In this document: positions 60,401 through 64,000 of the stretch, one piece after another
Layout of the letters: the number at the start of each line of letters is the position of its first letter
Numbering within the stretch: the first letter of the stretch is position 1
NCBI GenBank assembly: GCA_019925105.1
Contig: JAHGAU010000012.1
Coordinates: 806,001-870,000, forward strand
Origin: Niebla homalea
Taxonomy: Eukaryota; Ascomycota; Lecanoromycetes; Lecanorales; Ramalinaceae
Reading direction: 5' to 3'
Length of the DNA: 64,000 bases
The notes under the pieces: generated by a model
Databases searched by the model: none
Told to the model about the DNA's origin: nothing
Seen by the model: the letters and a program-made list of their open reading frames with translations, nothing else
Position numbers and translations under genes: made by a program

Positions 60401-60951
60401 GGAGGAGTGGACGAATGATGATGCTGATGAAAGGGAAGATATCAAGGACGAAAGCGCTGCATATCTGGAATTTCTTACAGAAGAGGTATGTCTGCTTCAT
60501 TGCTATGTTGGAGAAAATGATTAACGTAATGTAGGCTCAGAAGTTTGGGGCAGCAGCCAGTGAGACTGACGACACGCTTGAAGAAGAGAGCTTGTTGGAG
60601 ACGCCCTTGGACAATATTGAGCCTTACGGATATTTCAAAGATACCCTTATGAGTGAGTGAATCAAACACTTTTAGTAGTTGTGTTACATCAGCGCCCGGT
60701 GAACGTTTATACCCGAGAAAGCTGACCGTGAAATGTCCTCAGAACTTCAAACGACCCAACCTCAACTTTATGAAACGCTCACCAAAGTTTTGAACCCTAA
60801 TGACCAACAGATCATTCAAGGTGTGATCGCGCAAGCTGACGCAAACGCGGTCCAGGCCCAGGCCGTCGCTGCTGCTCAAGCTTCACAATCAGTCGGCGTT
60901 CAGCAGCAGCAGCAGCAGCAGCAGGTGCTGAATGGGGGCCCCCCACACTGA
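57401..60951 (+). CDS. NMD5: Importin-beta family receptor Nmd5/Sxm1 (importin 7/8)
   Basis: Seven exons (57401-57490, 57545-57623, 57674-58131, 58208-58392, 58442-60485, 60535-60652, 60743-60951) give about 1060 residues. The N-terminus with AVVYLKNR-type VVYLKNRTSRGW is the importin-beta N-terminal domain; HEAT repeats follow. FVNGIVNKYE, GYLRARACDTLGKF and LPVRVEAALALQ are importin 7/8 family blocks. An acidic region (NEDEEEDELDTESW..., about residues 905-945) is the usual cargo-regulating loop. The C-terminus has a Q8 run at 60902-60925. Yeast relatives carry ribosomal proteins and kinases into the nucleus; Nmd5 and Sxm1 cannot be separated from sequence alone. Confidence 0.9.
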
Positions 60952-61633
60952 TCTCATCCATTTCCTGTGAATATAACTTCGGCTTGCTACGTTTCTTCAA
61001 ATGGTGGCGCCCAATTTGATTTTAGTACTCTTCTCGCATCTCGAGTGATTCACGAGCTCTGTAGATAGCGTCCAATCCTGAACTGTGCGGGCTGATGTAG
61101 GTAATTGCAAGCGGGCATCATTGGTTCGGGAAACAACCCATGTTGAGAATGAAGTTGACGAACCTTGAGCGCTTGAACGTGTATTAGAGTAGGTAGAACA
61201 AGCGATCAAAATCTCGATGCGGCTAAATAAAGTCGAAACACATGTGTCGCTGTTAGAAGAAGCAGCTGCTTCTCATTTTGTATATCCGGTCTGAAGCTCT
61301 AGGACACCGTTCCGGACAAGGACAGGTCGTGGTCCTTGACAGTCCTGGTCCTTATAGATGGCAAGCTATCCGCTGTGGCTGACATCTGTTGTGCCCGTGG
61401 TAGCCGACCCGAAATCCACGTTCGAAGCTCCCCAAGTCCAAGCCAACAACGGTCACAGGGCAGTCCGACTGCTCTTGTTCTTGTCCATACACGGTTTTTG
61501 CATATTGGACCCTCCCAACCACACCTTCTCCAAGGCATCGGTGAAGCTCTCCCACCCCTCTGGTCCCTGATCACTTGACTCTTGCAGCATTTCACCAGCT
61601 CGGCCCAATCCCATCCATCTCACCATCCCTTCA
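60952..61633. other. Convergent gap between the importin gene and COX16
   Basis: This 682-bp gap separates converging genes. Minus-strand and plus-strand ORFs of 60-100 codons overlap each other at 61299-61595 and none resembles a protein I know. No repeat or RNA gene is supported. Confidence 0.45.
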
Positions 61634-62014
61634 TCATCCAACTTTCCCATCCGTCTCCCCCTCCAATCTCTCCACCCTCTTCTGCTCCCAACTATCCAGA
61701 TCCTTACTCGCCAGCCGATAATACTCCTCACTGATGTCCACCTTCCTCCGATCCTTCCCCAGCCCCATCGCTTCCTCGTGGCTCAACTGCTTCACCTTCC
61801 GATCGTGTCTCTCGTACCGCAATGCGGTGGCCGGGGTCAGGAAGAAGGAGCCGGCGACCATGGTGACGAGGAAGGGGAGACCGAAGAGGGCGAACGGGTG
61901 GTGGGTGAGGGAGCGGCGGTACCAGGCGCCGATGGCGTTGGCGGGGGACGAGGCCGAGGAGGAGGAGGAGGGGCGGTACTTTTTGGAGGTGAAGGTGGAG
62001 CTTATTGGAGACAT
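61634..62014 (-). CDS. COX16: Cytochrome c oxidase assembly protein Cox16
   Basis: A single exon of 126 residues. A TM helix (about 42-62: FALFGLPFLVTMVAGSFFL) is followed by ALRYERHDRKVKQLSHEEAMG and DISEEYYRLASKDLDSWEQKRVERL, which is the Cox16 consensus. The N-terminus is Ser/Tyr/Arg-rich and acts as targeting information. Cox16 sits in the mitochondrial inner membrane and takes part in maturation of Cox1/Cox2. The length is typical. Confidence 0.94.
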   Translation of the reverse strand: MSPISSTFTSKKYRPSSSSSASSPANAIGAWYRRSLTHHPFALFGLPFLVTMVAGSFFLTPATALRYERHDRKVKQLSHEEAMGLGKDRRKVDISEEYYRLASKDLDSWEQKRVERLEGETDGKVG

Positions 62015-62381
62015 GATTGGTTTGTATGGCTTTGTGTGTTAAAAGGATTATTGCTACACCGCTGGAAGTGGGAGGCTGCAGAACCGTGATGATGGGGTGT
62101 TGCGGAGGAGATCTTGGCTAGCCACGGGCTTCTTCCGCGTCCACTTTGTACCGGGGGAAAGCGTGGCCCGGGGCAGGAACAGTGGCGCTTAGCCGCCTGG
62201 GCCGCTGGAAAAGCCCCGCGAACAAGGGCCACAAGTTTCACATTTCTCTCGATTTTGATCAGTACGGAGAAGCACTCTGGATCTCTAAGCCACAACATAG
62301 TCAGGCAATCTGTCTTTGCGCCCGATTGCAATACATTGCTAGGATCTTTCACATTCCTAAGTACGCACGGACTACTTATAT
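62015..62381. promoter_or_regulatory. Divergent promoter of COX16 and an RRM-protein gene
   Basis: This 367-bp gap lies between the start codons of COX16 (minus) and the gene at 62382 (plus). No ORF or element is supported. Confidence 0.45.
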
Positions 62382-64000
62382 ATGCAGGAGCGCAAGCGCC
62401 TTCATGTTACGCCCCTGAATCCTGAGCTCCTTCCGGCCGTCCTACCTCAACAGCTCCTTGCTAAAGCAACGGACATCTCCTTTCACACCATCCAAACTTT
62501 TCCAGAGAAGAGCTTCGGTTACGTCGATTTGCCTTTGGACGAAGCTGATAAGTTGCGTAAGAAGTTGAACGGCTGTCTACTTCGAGGTCAGAAAATGAAG
62601 GTTGAGGAGGCACGGCCCACTAGGTCCTCTACAAAAAAAGAATCGAGCCGTACGGATGACCAGTCTCCATCAAGAAAGACGAGAAAGAGTAAGAAGAAGA
62701 CGAAGGGGGATGGTGACACGATCAGTGCCATCGAACTTCCTAAAGATCGCAAAGTAAAGCGAGGCTGGACCGAGGCTAAAAGCGTGGATGAGACCGAGAA
62801 GAGGAAGAGTAAGAAAGAGAAGAAAAGCAAGTCAAAGGAAGCATCCATTACTGGCGGCACAGAGTGTCTCTTCAAGACGAAGCTGCCGGCTACAGCCTCC
62901 GCCGGGCAGGATGTGCAGGAGAGGAGTAAGAATGGTAAGAAGAGGAAACGTGGGGGACAGGATTCGGAGACCATTGTCCATGAATACCAGAATTCAACAA
63001 GGCATAATGGAAATCTCCAGAACAGTACCAATACAGAGGGGGTGAAACCGGCTACAGAGTACGTAGATGGCAAAGGCTGGGTTGATGATGAAGGCAATGT
63101 GGTTGAACAACCCACTAAACGGAGAAAAAGTGGCCCTGAGGGTGTGGAGCAAGGCTGGTCTAAGAAAAAGCCTGCGCCTGCAAGCCCGAAAGAGAGTAAA
63201 GGCGCTGAGGGAGGGGGATCAGATGCAACATCCTCGAGCGGGACCTCCAGCTCCGATAGTGAGGCTGAAGAAGAGCCTAAAGAGAGTCGAGGCAACGATG
63301 TGGACACCGGCCATGTTAACCGGCACACTGTAGCAGGTCTGGACGTTAGCTCCGGTGGCGGCAATGAGATGCAGAGCGTCGAAGTGGAGCGCTTATCTAT
63401 CAGTCGATCTTCCGGTTCACCTATTCCGCATGTCAACACACAGCCAGCTTCGCAGGCGACATCGCATCCCTCCGTGGAGGTGTTTCCTTCCCAAGATCTT
63501 TTCAAACGTCCCAGTATCGCAGCCTCCCAATCCCAGACCCCCAAGAAACCGCAATTGGAAGTGTCGACATCTTTCAGCTTCTTCGATCCGGATGTTCATA
63601 CAGAGGCGCAGAGTGGAAACTCAAGCATGCTCATGCCGCAGACCCCATTTACTCAGCAAGACATTCGACATCGACGTCAACGTAGCGCAGCCCCCACGCC
63701 TGATACAGCAGCGGTTGGCAAGACGTTTGGGGATGTTTGGGGAGGAGGCATGGATGATGATGATGATGGAGAAGTGGAAACAGAAGACCACGAAGGTGGT
63801 GTTGAGGATGATGGCGCTGATGGTGGTGTGAGTTCAGAGAAGCTCGAACATAGGGACGGTAGCAAGGGCGAGGATACAAAGGAAGAAAGCGAGTTTGCCA
63901 AGTTCTTCTGGGATCAGCGAGGCCCCAACAACCGAGCATGGAAGCGAGGGAGAAGAGAGGCTGCCAAGGAGAAACGGAAACAAGAAAGGAAAGAAAGGAG
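62382..64000 (+). CDS. RRM-type nucleolar protein (Nop8/SRP40-like), 5' part
   Basis: An uninterrupted frame runs from ATG 62382 to the right edge (540 codons, no stop), so the 3' end is missing. The N-terminal 75 residues look like a degenerate RRM: KRLHVTPLNPELL, TDISFHTIQTFPEKSFGYV, then KLNGCLLRGQKMKV. A Lys/Arg-rich region follows, then Ser/Asp/Glu-rich disordered sequence. Near the edge FFWDQRGPNNRAWKRGRREA is a conserved block, preceded by FTQQDIRHRRQRSAAPTPDT. This layout fits fungal nucleolar proteins annotated as Nop8 or SRP40-like and suggests ribosome biogenesis; function is inference. Introns cannot be excluded within the window but are not needed to keep the frame. Confidence 0.8.
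   Translation, partial: MQERKRLHVTPLNPELLPAVLPQQLLAKATDISFHTIQTFPEKSFGYVDLPLDEADKLRKKLNGCLLRGQKMKVEEARPTRSSTKKESSRTDDQSPSRKTRKSKKKTKGDGDTISAIELPKDRKVKRGWTEAKSVDETEKRKSKKEKKSKSKEASITGGTECLFKTKLPATASAGQDVQERSKNGKKRKRGGQDSETIVHEYQNSTRHNGNLQNSTNTEGVKPATEYVDGKGWVDDEGNVVEQPTKRRKSGPEGVEQGWSKKKPAPASPKESKGAEGGGSDATSSSGTSSSDSEAEEEPKESRGNDVDTGHVNRHTVAGLDVSSGGGNEMQSVEVERLSISRSSGSPIPHVNTQPASQATSHPSVEVFPSQDLFKRPSIAASQSQTPKKPQLEVSTSFSFFDPDVHTEAQSGNSSMLMPQTPFTQQDIRHRRQRSAAPTPDTAAVGKTFGDVWGGGMDDDDDGEVETEDHEGGVEDDGADGGVSSEKLEHRDGSKGEDTKEESEFAKFFWDQRGPNNRAWKRGRREAAKEKRKQERKER

Noticed and set aside
62588..63544. 318-codon minus-strand ORF
   Set aside because: It is antisense to the RRM-type protein that is open from 62382 to the edge and has conserved blocks; the antisense frame is a Ser/Leu-rich shadow.

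Overview
The window is nuclear DNA from a filamentous ascomycete (Pezizomycotina). The evidence is compact single-copy eukaryotic genes, many introns of 45-95 nt with GT..AG ends and CTRAY-type branch sites, short intergenic gaps, and fungal-specific proteins: Slh1/Mug81, Nca2, the 21-kDa complex I subunit NUXM, a Yap-like bZIP factor and a full-size fungal ABC-A transporter. I cannot fix the class or genus. No ribosomal RNA, tRNA, CRISPR array, biosynthetic cluster or autonomous transposon is visible.

Layout. 0-6 kb: the 3' end of a cytochrome b2-type L-lactate dehydrogenase (+) and an ABC-A transporter (-). 6-18 kb: SLH1 (-), YKT6 (+), IES6 (-) and ARP5 (+). 18-28 kb: a bZIP factor (-), GOT1 (+), profilin (-) and two conserved fungal proteins of unknown function, followed by a divergent promoter carrying a MITE-like inverted-repeat element. 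28-34 kb: an AFG2/DRG1-type AAA ATPase (+), an RNPS1-like SR protein (+) and the Rab GTPase SEC4 (-). 34-41 kb: NCA2 (-), ERG25 (+), a pterin carbinolamine dehydratase (-) and the decayed remains of a rhodopsin-like (SAT4-type) membrane protein (+). 41-52 kb: MEC1/ATR (- strand, 12 exons), TAD2 (+), NUXM (-) and CSM3/TIPIN (+). 52-64 kb: SKI2 (+), NMD5-type importin (+), COX16 (-) and the 5' part of an RRM-type nucleolar protein (+).

Most genes are housekeeping: vesicle traffic (Ykt6, Got1, Sec4), RNA and ribosome quality control (Slh1, Ski2), ribosome assembly (Afg2), chromatin and replication stress (Arp5, Ies6, Mec1, Csm3), mitochondria (Nca2, Cox16, NUXM) and ergosterol synthesis (Erg25). 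Two neighbour relations look functional: IES6 and ARP5, which encode one INO80 module, are divergent neighbours, and MEC1 lies 2.2 kb from CSM3. I rebuilt gene models by hand from splice signals, reading frame and family similarity. Intron coordinates are therefore predictions, and no database search was run.

The points most worth a second look are a D1 ring of the AFG2-like ATPase that lacks its catalytic residues, an ERG25 start codon that exists only after splicing, the MITE-like element, the membrane-protein pseudogene, a GC-AG intron in the RNPS1 homologue, an in-frame retainable profilin intron, and a possible second (mitochondrial) start of the pterin dehydratase. I found no clear previously undescribed multi-gene system.
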